12,712 bases of DNA from JAGOVB01 sp964481175. Its GTDB lineage: Bacteria > Patescibacteriota > Minisyncoccia > Phycocordibacterales > PALSA-1337. Shown here in pieces: positions 5,978 to 12,000 of this stretch. Each line of letters begins with the position of its first letter. The stretch's first letter is position 1. The DNA lies in assembly GCA_964481175.1 (NCBI GenBank), contig CAYZSZ010000015.1:1-12712 (forward strand), read 5' to 3'. A program made the translations under genes and the position numbers. The notes below the pieces were generated by a model, which ran no database searches, had not been told where the DNA came from, and was given only the letters and a program-made list of their open reading frames with translations.

Positions 5978-6312
5978 TATTTTTTACTTATATAAATCGC
6001 ACTGAACGCACCGAGCAGATCCATCACAAAGTCTTTGATTGTATCGAGGATATAGTCCTGGCCTTCCATGACTGCAATATGCAGAACATACTCAAACACT
6101 TCCCATCCAGCCGCAAGGATAAGCATGCCGATGATCGTCTTTTTCCAACTTTTGGTAAAAATCAACATTAAAAATGCTAGAGCAGAGCCCCCAAGAAAAT
6201 GTAACAAAACATCATACCACCAATAATAAAAATAAAGTGAGTGCTCCATACCGATGAGGTGCAGGTACAGTACGAGTGCAGAAGCAAAGAGTGGCAGGAC
6301 GTATTTTTTCAT
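5977..6312 (-). CDS. Small integral membrane protein, DUF2238/VanZ-like
   Basis: This 111-residue protein is mostly membrane helices: residues 4-20, about 25-53 (including 'WWYDVLLHFLGGSALAFLML'), 60-78 and 90-108. The spaced 'W-YD-LLHFLGG', 'GWEVFEY' and 'DT-KDFVMDLLGA' motifs recall DUF2238 (YjdF-like) and VanZ-like proteins, with acidic residues repeated at helix ends. The protein is shorter than typical DUF2238 members. No biochemical role is established for that group. It has its own promoter and is coupled to the downstream beta-CASP RNase by a TAATG stop/start, so the two proteins are made together. Family assignment is from motif memory only. Confidence 0.7.
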   Translation of the reverse strand: MKKYVLPLFASALVLYLHLIGMEHSLYFYYWWYDVLLHFLGGSALAFLMLIFTKSWKKTIIGMLILAAGWEVFEYVLHIAVMEGQDYILDTIKDFVMDLLGAFSAIYISKK

Positions 6313-6318
6313 ACGCCT

Positions 6319-6324
6319 AGTATA
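6319..6324 (-). promoter_or_regulatory. Extended -10 box TGG-TATACT, leaderless spacing
   Basis: TGG-TATACT, then six bases (AGGCGT), then the ATG at 6312. A weak -35 (TTGTTT) lies 17 bases upstream, inside the T-tract of the preceding terminator. The promoter therefore begins where the upstream RNA ends. Confidence 0.65.
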
Positions 6325-6339
6325 CCAACAAAAAGCATC

Positions 6340-6370
6340 CCAAACAAAAACACCTGCACGGTGCAGATGT
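6340..6370 (-). terminator. Intrinsic terminator after the candidate small RNA
   Basis: On the minus strand CATCTGCA-CCG-TGCAGGTG (8 bp with one G-T pair; 6369-6362 with 6358-6351) is followed by TTTTTGTTT (6350-6342). The T-tract is only on the minus strand. Confidence 0.85.
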
Positions 6371-6493
6371 ATTTGTTAGGTTACGGGAGTATTAACCTAG
6401 CCTAAGCCAGGTGGGTTCTCTCACGAACCACCAAGGTGAATTCGATTCTGAGATCCCAAAAAATATGTTATAAGGATTAATACTCCTATAACC
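6342..6493 (-). ncRNA. Candidate structured small RNA with own promoter and terminator
   Basis: The stretch between ndk and the membrane-protein gene encodes no protein but folds well. The first bases of the predicted minus transcript (6494-6489, AGGTTA) pair with TAACCT (6383-6378). After a 2x2 internal loop, GGAGTATTAA (6486-6477) pairs perfectly with TTAATACTCC (6395-6386), and CC-GG pairs extend it past a bulge. Inside are GAAT-CGA-ATTC (6446-6436) and a hairpin GGTG-GTTC / GAAC-C-CACC (about 6432-6410). An A/U-rich stretch with six U's lies near 6463-6458. A terminator follows the closing helix. The element is about 150 bases. I do not recognise 6S, SRP, tmRNA or RNase P features. It could also be a long structured ndk 3' UTR. 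Confidence 0.6.
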
Positions 6494-6495
6494 TC

Positions 6496-7029
6496 TTAAA
6501 GTATATCACTTTTTGAAAACCAATGTGCAATCTCTGCTTCGGCCTCTTTGATAGAGCTCGATGCGTGCACTAGATTCCTGATCGCCCTCCCTTCTCTATT
6601 CGAAAGCTCATACGAATCGAGCACAAAATCTCCTCGGATAGTACCGACATCCGAAGACAGTGGCTCTGTACTACCGACGAGCTTTCTTACCACCGCTACT
6701 GCATGCGGACCTGACCAGATCATGGCGATTGCTGGACCTTTGGTGAGATATGCTTTTAGCGTATTCAAAACGATTCTCCCAGCCTCTTCAGGAACCTCCG
6801 AGAGCAGTGGGTGCCCTTTTTCTTTAGAATTTTTTATAGACTTTTCACCAGTGATACGTAGCCACTCTGGATCCATCGTATAGTGTCGCTCGATGAGGTC
6901 TTCGTCTGACTTTAGCATCTTCATCCCTTTTAGAGTGAGTCCGATCTGTTCAAAACGTTTGATGATCTCTCCTACTAGCCTGCGTTCTACACCGTCTGAT
7001 TTTATGATTACGAGTGTTCGTTCAGTCAT
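6496..7029 (-). CDS. ndk: Nucleoside diphosphate kinase
   Basis: This 177-residue enzyme transfers the gamma-phosphate from ATP to NDPs through a phospho-histidine. The motifs are in order: 'TLVIIKSDGVERRLVGEII' at the N-terminus, 'MIWSGPHAVAVVRKLVGSTEP' (about 103-123), 'GTIRGDF' (129-135), and 'NLVHASSS' with the catalytic H155. It is about 30 residues longer than standard Ndk. The extra part is around residues 52-90 (between 'ERHY' and 'KAYLTKGP'), the Kpn-loop/hexamer-contact area, and suggests a family variant rather than an error. It stands alone: a terminator precedes it, and a possible -10 (TACGAT, preceded by TGC) ends six bases before the ATG. Confidence 0.93.
   Translation of the reverse strand: MTERTLVIIKSDGVERRLVGEIIKRFEQIGLTLKGMKMLKSDEDLIERHYTMDPEWLRITGEKSIKNSKEKGHPLLSEVPEEAGRIVLNTLKAYLTKGPAIAMIWSGPHAVAVVRKLVGSTEPLSSDVGTIRGDFVLDSYELSNREGRAIRNLVHASSSIKEAEAEIAHWFSKSDIL
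6500..6505 (-). promoter_or_regulatory. Extended -10 box of the small RNA, inside the ndk 3' end
   Basis: TGA-TATACT lies in the last codons of ndk (the Asp-Ile-Leu codons). Six bases later, at about 6493, is the 5' end of the closing helix of the candidate RNA. The -35 region is weak. The match between predicted start and helix end is the main support. Confidence 0.55.
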
Positions 7030-7035
7030 GATTTT

Positions 7036-7041
7036 ATCGTA
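7036..7041 (-). promoter_or_regulatory. Possible extended -10 box of ndk (TGC-TACGAT)
   Basis: TACGAT matches the consensus at four of six positions, has TGC before it, and ends six bases (AAAATC) before the ndk ATG. An alternative -10, TATGCT, lies five bases further upstream and would give a leader of about five bases. Confidence 0.4.
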
Positions 7042-7054
7042 GCATACAAAATAT

Positions 7055-7087
7055 GAAAAAAAAACGCCCAGACCGAAGTCCGGGCGT
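7055..7087 (-). terminator. Terminator of the ribosomal/secY-adk-map operon
   Basis: On the minus strand ACGCCCGGAC-TTCG-GTCTGGGCGT forms a 10-bp stem with a C(UUCG)G tetraloop, followed by nine T's. It begins directly after the map stop codon and separates map from ndk. Confidence 0.93.
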
Positions 7088-7855
7088 CTACGCTGTCAAC
7101 ACCTCTGGTTCTCCTTTAGTTATCAAAATAGTATGCTCAAATTGGCAGGCTGTAGAGCCGTCTTTGGTGGTATAGGTGAATCCATCATCGGAGAGTTCCA
7201 TCTTCCCGTCTCCTAGGGTCGTTATAGGCTCAATAGCGAGAACCATACCGGGTACTAGAGTGATCTTTTTACCCTCATCCCACGCATAGTTTGGTACATA
7301 TGGATCTTCGTGCACTGCGTACCCTACCCCGTGCCCACAGAGATCATCAATCAGGTTTATATCGTGTCCCAAAAGGTATCGCTCGATCGCCTCACCAATA
7401 TCAGAAACAGTAGCACCTCCCTTTGCAGCACGGATACCTGCTTCGAGTGCTTTTTCGGTATGGAACATGAGCTCCTCGTTTGCTTTTGAAGGTGTGCCAA
7501 CAGAGACGGTGATCGCAGCGTCGGTGATGAGCTTTTCATGAGTGAGCCCGAGATCGAGTTTGACGATATCACCAGTTTTCAAAACACGATTACCTGGGAT
7601 ACCATGGACGATTTCATCATTTACAGATATACAAATACTTCCTGGGAAAGGAAACTTGGCACCTTGTGGAGAAAAATTGAGAAAAGAAGGTATATCTCCT
7701 CCTGCACGGATGAGATCATGAGCGATTTTGTCGAGCTCGATCGTCTGGATCCCAGGTCGAACCTGCACGGCTACTTTTTGCAAAATAGTCGCATGACGTT
7801 TGCCACCCTCTCGGAGCGTAGCGATATCTTCTTTTGTTTTAATTCTGATGGCCAT
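7088..7855 (-). CDS. map: Type I methionine aminopeptidase
   Basis: This 255-residue enzyme removes the N-terminal methionine from new proteins. All five dinuclear-metal ligands of the pita-bread fold are present: D101 ('KLDLGL'), D112 ('TDAA'), H175 ('GHGVG'), E209 ('AIEP') and E240 ('FEHT'), plus the substrate histidine H84 in 'NDEIVHGIP'. There is no N-terminal zinc-finger extension, so it is the short bacterial type Ia form. Its ATG lies 17 bases inside the end of adk in another frame, implying translational coupling. It is the last gene of the long minus-strand operon, as in the common secY-adk-map order. Confidence 0.96.
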   Translation of the reverse strand: MAIRIKTKEDIATLREGGKRHATILQKVAVQVRPGIQTIELDKIAHDLIRAGGDIPSFLNFSPQGAKFPFPGSICISVNDEIVHGIPGNRVLKTGDIVKLDLGLTHEKLITDAAITVSVGTPSKANEELMFHTEKALEAGIRAAKGGATVSDIGEAIERYLLGHDINLIDDLCGHGVGYAVHEDPYVPNYAWDEGKKITLVPGMVLAIEPITTLGDGKMELSDDGFTYTTKDGSTACQFEHTILITKGEPEVLTA

Positions 7856-8420
7856 TTATGCTAGCTAAAATATCGGCAAACACTTTTTCTACTGGCTGGT
7901 CGGCATTGATCCGTACAAAGTTGTACTCTGGATTAAACTCGTAGAACTGAATCGTTGGTAATACATTTGTCTCATACCATGCCAATCGTGATTTTATATC
8001 CTCTTCTGTATCATCGAGTCTGCCCCGCTGTAGCAGGCGCTCCAAGGCTTTTTCTTTTGTCATATCAAAGTGGATGACTGTCGGCTTTGGTAGTTTGTAA
8101 AAGCTAAAGACAGAGTGCATGGTGCCTGCTTCATGGAGACGTCGTGGACTACCGTCGATGATGAGGTTTTGTTTGCCTGTAAACTTGTTTATGAGCAAAG
8201 AGGTCCACATATGGATCGCCACAAACTCTGGGGTGAGGAGGCCTTCTGCATAGTATTTCGCAGTCAGTTTCTGAGTATACGAATCTCCTTTTATAAACTC
8301 ACGTAGCTCGCTTCCCGTCTGTACATACAAGGTCTCCCCTCCGATATGATCGGAGAGGAGTTTTCCTTGAGTGCCCTTACCGCACCCTGACATACCCATG
8401 AGTATAAATACTTTTTGCAT
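7839..8420 (-). CDS. adk: Adenylate kinase (short-lid form)
   Basis: This 193-residue enzyme interconverts ATP + AMP and 2 ADP. The P-loop is 'GMSGCGKGT' (9-17), with Met where Pro is usual and Cys where Ser/Ala is usual. 'QTGSELR' corresponds to the AMP-site 'sTGdmlR', and 'DGSPRR' (89-94) to the usual 'DGFPRT'. 'GRLDDTEEDIKSRL' (133-146) holds the catalytic R/DD. The long LID insertion of about 30 residues is missing, as in short bacterial and eukaryotic cytosolic forms, and so are the zinc cysteines. It overlaps map by 17 bases. Although in an operon with secY, it has its own TGG-TATAAT box in the 15-base gap after the secY stop. Confidence 0.93.
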   Translation of the reverse strand: MQKVFILMGMSGCGKGTQGKLLSDHIGGETLYVQTGSELREFIKGDSYTQKLTAKYYAEGLLTPEFVAIHMWTSLLINKFTGKQNLIIDGSPRRLHEAGTMHSVFSFYKLPKPTVIHFDMTKEKALERLLQRGRLDDTEEDIKSRLAWYETNVLPTIQFYEFNPEYNFVRINADQPVEKVFADILASINGHQN

Positions 8421-8426
8421 GGCACC

Positions 8427-8432
8427 ATTATA
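8427..8432 (-). promoter_or_regulatory. Extended -10 box TGG-TATAAT for adk-map, leaderless spacing
   Basis: A perfect TATAAT with TGG before it overlaps the secY stop region. Six bases (GGTGCC) separate it from the adk ATG at 8420. There is no Shine-Dalgarno sequence in the gap. Confidence 0.7.
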
Positions 8433-8435
8433 CCA

Positions 8436-9698
8436 CTAGTACTCTCGCATTGATGCCTGCGCATCGATACGCTTGATGAGATCGAGGACTACTGAAACGA
8501 CGATGAGAAGCGCTGTACCTCCGATATTCAATGCCTGGTTTCCTGTGATTCCCTGCATGATGACCGGCAAGATAGCGATAATACCGAGGAATATAGCTCC
8601 GACAAGAGTGATTCGAGTCACTACCTTTGCGAGATAGTCTGTAGTGTGATCACCTGGTCTGATACCTGGGATAAATGCACCTCCTTTCTGAAGATTTTCT
8701 GAAACCTGCTTTGGTTCAAAAGTAACTGCAGTGTAGAAGTACGTAAAGATAAATACAAAGGCAAAGTATATGACGCCGTGGAACCATGGGTTTGCCAAAA
8801 GGAGGCTCGCCTGGCTCGCATAATCTGCTACTGTCGCATTTGATACGGTTGAAAGATAGTTTGCGATCACTCGTGGGAATAGGAGGATAGAGAGTGCAAA
8901 GATGATTGGCATCACTCCAGCCTGATTGATACGAAGTGGTAGATATGTCTGAGCTCCACCTGGTCTACCCTGCTGACGTGCATAAGTCACTGGTACTGGA
9001 CGCTCTGCTTCGGTCACTGCAACTACCGCCACGATCACCACAAGAGCAATCACTGCAAATACGATGTACTGTGGGATGAGTGCTGGGTTAAAACCAAAGA
9101 TAAACTGAGCGATGTGAGTTGGCAATGCGGTCACGATACCAGCAAAGATGATGAGTGATACTCCGTTTCCGATACCAAACTCAGAGATGAGCTCTCCGAT
9201 CCACATAAGGAGGAGTGAACCACCAGTCACGACGAGGATGTTTACTGCAAAATCCAAACCACCCAAAGGCATGATGATGTTTTGCTTTTGGAGCAATGTG
9301 AGGAATGCAAATGACTGTAGCGCAGCAAGTGGTACTGCAAGCATACGAGAGTACTGAGACATCTTTAGACGTCCAGCTTCGCCCTCTTCACGATACATCG
9401 CCTTTAGCTTTGGGAACATCATGGTCAAAAGCTGCATGATGATAGATCCAGTGATAAAAGGACCTACTCCAAGCATCACGATTGAAAGTCGTGACATACC
9501 CCCTCCTGAGAATACATCCAAAAGACCGATCAACTGATTTGAGTCGAGTAATCGTTCGAGTTGGAGTGCATCGATACCAGGGATCGGTATTGCTGAAAGT
9601 AATCGAAATACAATCAAAGCACCGATGGTAAATAGGATGCGCTTGCGCAAACCGCTATCTGTTAAGACGATCTTGAGTTTCGTGAAAATTGTATTCAT
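8436..9698 (-). CDS. secY: Preprotein translocase subunit SecY
   Basis: From the ATG at 9698 this is 420 residues, the normal length, with ten hydrophobic segments. Family signatures: the start of TM1 with 'LRKRILFTIGALIVFRLLSAIPIPGID'; the plug/TM2 region 'FSGGGMSRLSIVMLGVGPFITGSIIMQLL'; the C4 loop 'RRPVPVTYARQ'-type sequence (here 'ERPVPVTYARQQGRPGG'); 'LPLRINQAGVMPIIFA'; and 'LQKGGAFIPGIRPG' in the C5 loop. SecY forms the protein-conducting channel with SecE and SecG. An in-frame upstream ATG at 9731 exists, but the TACAAT box six bases before 9698 and the family N-terminus favour 9698. The C-terminus ends in 'MREY', the usual short tail. Confidence 0.96.
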   Translation of the reverse strand: MNTIFTKLKIVLTDSGLRKRILFTIGALIVFRLLSAIPIPGIDALQLERLLDSNQLIGLLDVFSGGGMSRLSIVMLGVGPFITGSIIMQLLTMMFPKLKAMYREEGEAGRLKMSQYSRMLAVPLAALQSFAFLTLLQKQNIIMPLGGLDFAVNILVVTGGSLLLMWIGELISEFGIGNGVSLIIFAGIVTALPTHIAQFIFGFNPALIPQYIVFAVIALVVIVAVVAVTEAERPVPVTYARQQGRPGGAQTYLPLRINQAGVMPIIFALSILLFPRVIANYLSTVSNATVADYASQASLLLANPWFHGVIYFAFVFIFTYFYTAVTFEPKQVSENLQKGGAFIPGIRPGDHTTDYLAKVVTRITLVGAIFLGIIAILPVIMQGITGNQALNIGGTALLIVVSVVLDLIKRIDAQASMREY

Positions 9699-9702
9699 AG
9701 GA

Positions 9703-10143
9703 CTATTGTACCAGACCTCCAGCTTTTTCAACCTTTGCTTTTGTTTCCTTTGAAAGGAGGCAACCTGAAATAGTTACCTTTTTAGTAAGTTCTCCAACAC
9801 TCAATAGTTTGACTGGTGGAATAACTCCGTTTACCTTTTCAATAACGAACTTTGCGAGCAATGTCTCTGGAGTGACTGTTTCCCCTGCCTTGAAGACAAG
9901 TTCAATATCACCAATGTTTACTGCTACTGGCTTGATGTCGAATGATTTGAACTGATTTACCCCTCGTCCTCGAAGTTTTGGAAGACGCTTGATAAAGTCT
10001 CGGAGCTCTGGTCTCTTCTTTCGTCCAGAACGTGAGTTCTGTCCTTTCATTCCTTTTCCAGAAGTCTTTCCTCGTTTGCCACCTCGGCCTACGATCATCT
10101 TAGACTTATTCTTTGTTCTTGGTTGTAAATTATTTATTTGCAT
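9703..10143 (-). CDS. rplO: 50S ribosomal protein uL15
   Basis: This 146-residue protein starts at ATG 10143 with 'MQINNLQP'. The basic, glycine-rich N-terminal tail 'VGRGGKRGKTSGKGMKGQNSRSG' (18-40) threads into 23S rRNA. The globular part has 'RLPKLRGRGV', 'GETVTPETLLAKFVIEKV' and 'KVTISGCLLSKETKAKVEKAGG'. The start lies 14 bases inside the end of rpsE, so translation is probably coupled. In most bacteria rpmD (uL30) stands between rpsE and rplO; it is absent here. An open extension upstream of 10143 is just the overlapping rpsE region. Confidence 0.95.
   Translation of the reverse strand: MQINNLQPRTKNKSKMIVGRGGKRGKTSGKGMKGQNSRSGRKKRPELRDFIKRLPKLRGRGVNQFKSFDIKPVAVNIGDIELVFKAGETVTPETLLAKFVIEKVNGVIPPVKLLSVGELTKKVTISGCLLSKETKAKVEKAGGLVQ
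9705..9710 (-). promoter_or_regulatory. Extended -10 box TGG-TACAAT for secY, inside rplO
   Basis: The last rplO codons (CTG GTA CAA TAG) spell TGG-TACAAT on the minus strand. Six bases (AGTCCT) then lead to the secY ATG at 9698. The promoter is thus written in the coding end of rplO. Confidence 0.65.
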
Positions 10144-10723
10144 ATGATTTTGGGTGCTTAGTGATGGTTGAAAGCGCCTGGACAGCCCCTCGAGCAATGT
10201 TTAGCTTGTTCTTGCTTCCAGATCGGATCTTTGCAACGATATCTTTGAGTCCAGCTAGCTCGACAACGTTTCGTACGGCGCTTCCTGCGACGATACCACG
10301 TCCCTTTGCCGGCATGATCTCTACTCGTGCTGAGCTGTATTTTGCTTCAACAGGGTGTGGAATAGACATAGCGCTGGTATGTGCTACTCGGATCATGTTT
10401 TTCTTTGCATCTCGTGTAGCCTTGTCGATCGCAAGAGATGTATCCCCTGCTTTTCCAAGTCCTACTCCGACACGTCCTTTTCGGTCTCCTGCAACAAGTG
10501 CTACAGAGAATGAAAATCGTCGTCCTCCAGATGCTACTCGAGTCACTCGGCGGATGCTGATGATCTTTGTATCAAACTCTGGCTTTACTCGTTCTTTTTG
10601 TTCACGAGGTCCGCCTCGGCGTGGTCGTCGATTCATCGGAGCAGCAGTTGCTGGAACAGGTCCAGTTTTTGAAACTGGTGCTACTGGCTTTACTTCTGGT
10701 GTTGTTGTTTGTGTTGGTTCCAT
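10130..10723 (-). CDS. rpsE: 30S ribosomal protein uS5 with Pro/Thr-rich N-terminal extension
   Basis: This 197-residue protein starts at ATG 10723, four bases after the rplR stop. The conserved uS5 body begins about residue 48 ('EFDTKIISIRRVTRVASGGRRFSFSV'). It continues with 'VGDRKGRVGVGLGKA'-type sequence (here 'VAGDRKGRVGVGLGKAGD') and ends in the 'GRGIVAGSAVRNVVELAG' and 'IARGAVQAL' elements. uS5 shapes the mRNA entry side of the 30S and helps decoding fidelity. The first ~47 residues are low-complexity: Pro/Thr/Val-rich, then the Arg/Gly/Pro-rich 'MNRRPRRGGPREQKERVK'. This extra tail probably contacts rRNA or is disordered. A longer in-frame start inside rplR is unlikely. Confidence 0.94.
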   Translation of the reverse strand: MEPTQTTTPEVKPVAPVSKTGPVPATAAPMNRRPRRGGPREQKERVKPEFDTKIISIRRVTRVASGGRRFSFSVALVAGDRKGRVGVGLGKAGDTSLAIDKATRDAKKNMIRVAHTSAMSIPHPVEAKYSSARVEIMPAKGRGIVAGSAVRNVVELAGLKDIVAKIRSGSKNKLNIARGAVQALSTITKHPKSYANK

Positions 10724-10727
10724 ATAT

Positions 10728-11042
10728 TTAGAATTGAAGTCCTCCTGCTCGAGCTCCATCTGCAATAGCCTGGATCTTTCCAGCATACAGATAGCCTCCT
10801 CGATCAAAGACGGCCTTTGTTATGTTTGCAGCCAACGCCTTTTTAGCGATGTCTGTTCCGACTTTTGTTCCATCAGTGCCTGATGCAGCAGCCAATGTCG
10901 CTCCCTTGGTATCATCGATGAGCTGAGCGTATACGTAGCGATTTGATTTGAAAACAGAGAGACGAGGCGCTTCTGCAGTACCTGAGATTTTAGCTCGGAT
11001 ACGCTTGTGTCGTCGTTCAATGTTAGTAAGTATTGTTTTCAT
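10728..11042 (-). CDS. rplR: 50S ribosomal protein uL18
   Basis: This 104-residue protein binds 5S rRNA as part of the central protuberance with uL5 and bL25. The motifs are 'RRHKRIRAKISGTAEAPRLSVFKSNRYVYAQLIDD' (N-terminal half) and 'FDRGGYLYAGKIQAIADGARAGGLQF' (C-terminal half). It is slightly short for the family because the basic N-terminal tail is only a few residues. The 21-base gap before it holds two TATAAT strings (11068-11063 and 11058-11053, minus). Either could be an internal -10, but the spacing to the ATG (20 and 10 bases) does not fit the six-base pattern. Confidence 0.94.
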   Translation of the reverse strand: MKTILTNIERRHKRIRAKISGTAEAPRLSVFKSNRYVYAQLIDDTKGATLAAASGTDGTKVGTDIAKKALAANITKAVFDRGGYLYAGKIQAIADGARAGGLQF

Positions 11043-11063
11043 ATATTTCTAAATTATATCTGA

Positions 11064-11597
11064 TTATACAGATTTCTTACCCTGTTTTCGGCGAATGACC
11101 TCATCGCTATATCGAATACCCTTTCCCTTGTATGGTTCAGGCTTCTTCAATGCTCGTATGCTTGCTGCGAACTCTCCTACCTCAGCGGTATCGATACCGG
11201 TGATAGTAATGATGTTCTTTTCTGCAGTTACCTTGAGTCCTGCTGGGATCGCTACCTTTACTGGATGTGAAAATCCAAGTGCGAGGTGTAGATCAGTTCC
11301 CTTTACTTCTGATTTGAAACCGATTCCTTCTACAATGAGCTTTTTCTCAAAAGGCTTGTTTACTCCTGCGATCATATTTTGAATATGTGAAGAGTACGTT
11401 CCCCATAGAGCGAGTGTATCGAGTGAGTGTTCAGTTGGAGTGAGTGTTACTTTTCCATCGGCAACAGCTACAGCTACAGTCGGCTTTAGTGTCTTTGTGA
11501 GTGTACCAAGAGGTCCCTTTACAGTGACTACTCCAGAAACAGAAGTTACTTCTGTCTTTGCTGGAATCTCAATTATTTTTTTACCTATTCGTGACAT
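11064..11597 (-). CDS. rplF: 50S ribosomal protein uL6
   Basis: This 177-residue protein has the normal length and the two repeated beta-rich uL6 domains. It begins 'MSRIGKKIIEIPAKTEVTSVSGVVTVKGPLG'. The second half has 'EGIGFKSEVKGTDLHLALGFSHPV' and ends with the signature 'KPEPYKGKGIRYSDEVIRRKQGKKS'. uL6 binds 23S rRNA near the sarcin-ricin loop. It follows rpsH by ten bases. TGG-TAATACT, written in the last rpsH codons, ends about six bases before the ATG and could be another weak internal start signal. Confidence 0.96.
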   Translation of the reverse strand: MSRIGKKIIEIPAKTEVTSVSGVVTVKGPLGTLTKTLKPTVAVAVADGKVTLTPTEHSLDTLALWGTYSSHIQNMIAGVNKPFEKKLIVEGIGFKSEVKGTDLHLALGFSHPVKVAIPAGLKVTAEKNIITITGIDTAEVGEFAASIRALKKPEPYKGKGIRYSDEVIRRKQGKKSV

Positions 11598-11603
11598 ATA
11601 TGT

Positions 11604-11610
11604 AGTATTA
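11604..11610 (-). promoter_or_regulatory. Weak possible extended -10 box for rplF (TGG-TAATACT)
   Basis: The last rpsH codons and stop (TGG TAA TAC) supply TGG, then TAATAC or AATACT, seven or six bases before the rplF ATG at 11597. The consensus match is only moderate, but position and the TGG element repeat the pattern at secY and adk. Confidence 0.35.
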
Positions 11611-12000
11611 CCAGATTTTGAATAATAGCTCTCCTCCGACCTTTAGTTTTTTTGCCTCAACATCGCTCAACACTCCTTTTGGAGTAGAAAGGATGTAGTT
11701 TCCGTATCCTGCTCGGAATGGACGGATATCCTTTGCTTTTTGATATATTCGGCGTGAAGACTTTGAAATACGATCAACACCGTGTACTCGAGGTTCATCA
11801 CCGAGGTATACGAGTCCGATCTCAAGTGTCTTTACAACCTTCTTTCCTTTTACTTCAACAGAAGAAACATATCCCCCCTTCAAAAGAACGTGGGCAATGT
11901 TTTCCTTTAGTGTTGAATATGGTACTGAAACTGACGCTTTTCGTGTCATGCTCGCATTGTTGATACGAACAATCAAGTCTGAAATAGGATCGCTTACCAT
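11608..12000 (-). CDS. rpsH: 30S ribosomal protein uS8
   Basis: This 130-residue protein is full length. It begins 'MVSDPISDLIVRINNAS', with the central 'DRISKSSRRIYQK' and the C-terminal signature 'ILSTPKGVLSDVEAKKLKVGGELLFKIW'. uS8 binds helix 21 of 16S rRNA and in E. coli represses the spc operon by binding its mRNA. The ATG overlaps the end of rpsN by seven bases. TGG-TATAAA (12015-12010 for the hexamer) lies nine bases before the ATG inside rpsN, so a start with a leader of about three bases is possible. Confidence 0.96.
   Translation of the reverse strand: MVSDPISDLIVRINNASMTRKASVSVPYSTLKENIAHVLLKGGYVSSVEVKGKKVVKTLEIGLVYLGDEPRVHGVDRISKSSRRIYQKAKDIRPFRAGYGNYILSTPKGVLSDVEAKKLKVGGELLFKIW

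Noticed and set aside
6431..6460. TTCGATT stretch resembling a tRNA T-loop
   Set aside because: The flanking bases do not form a 5-bp T-stem and no anticodon arm or acceptor stem can be drawn. It is better explained as a small hairpin within the candidate RNA.
11053..11068. Two TATAAT strings before rplR taken as certain promoters
   Set aside because: The gap is AT-rich and the distances to the ATG (20 and 10 bases) break the six-base pattern, so I mention them only in the rplR entry.
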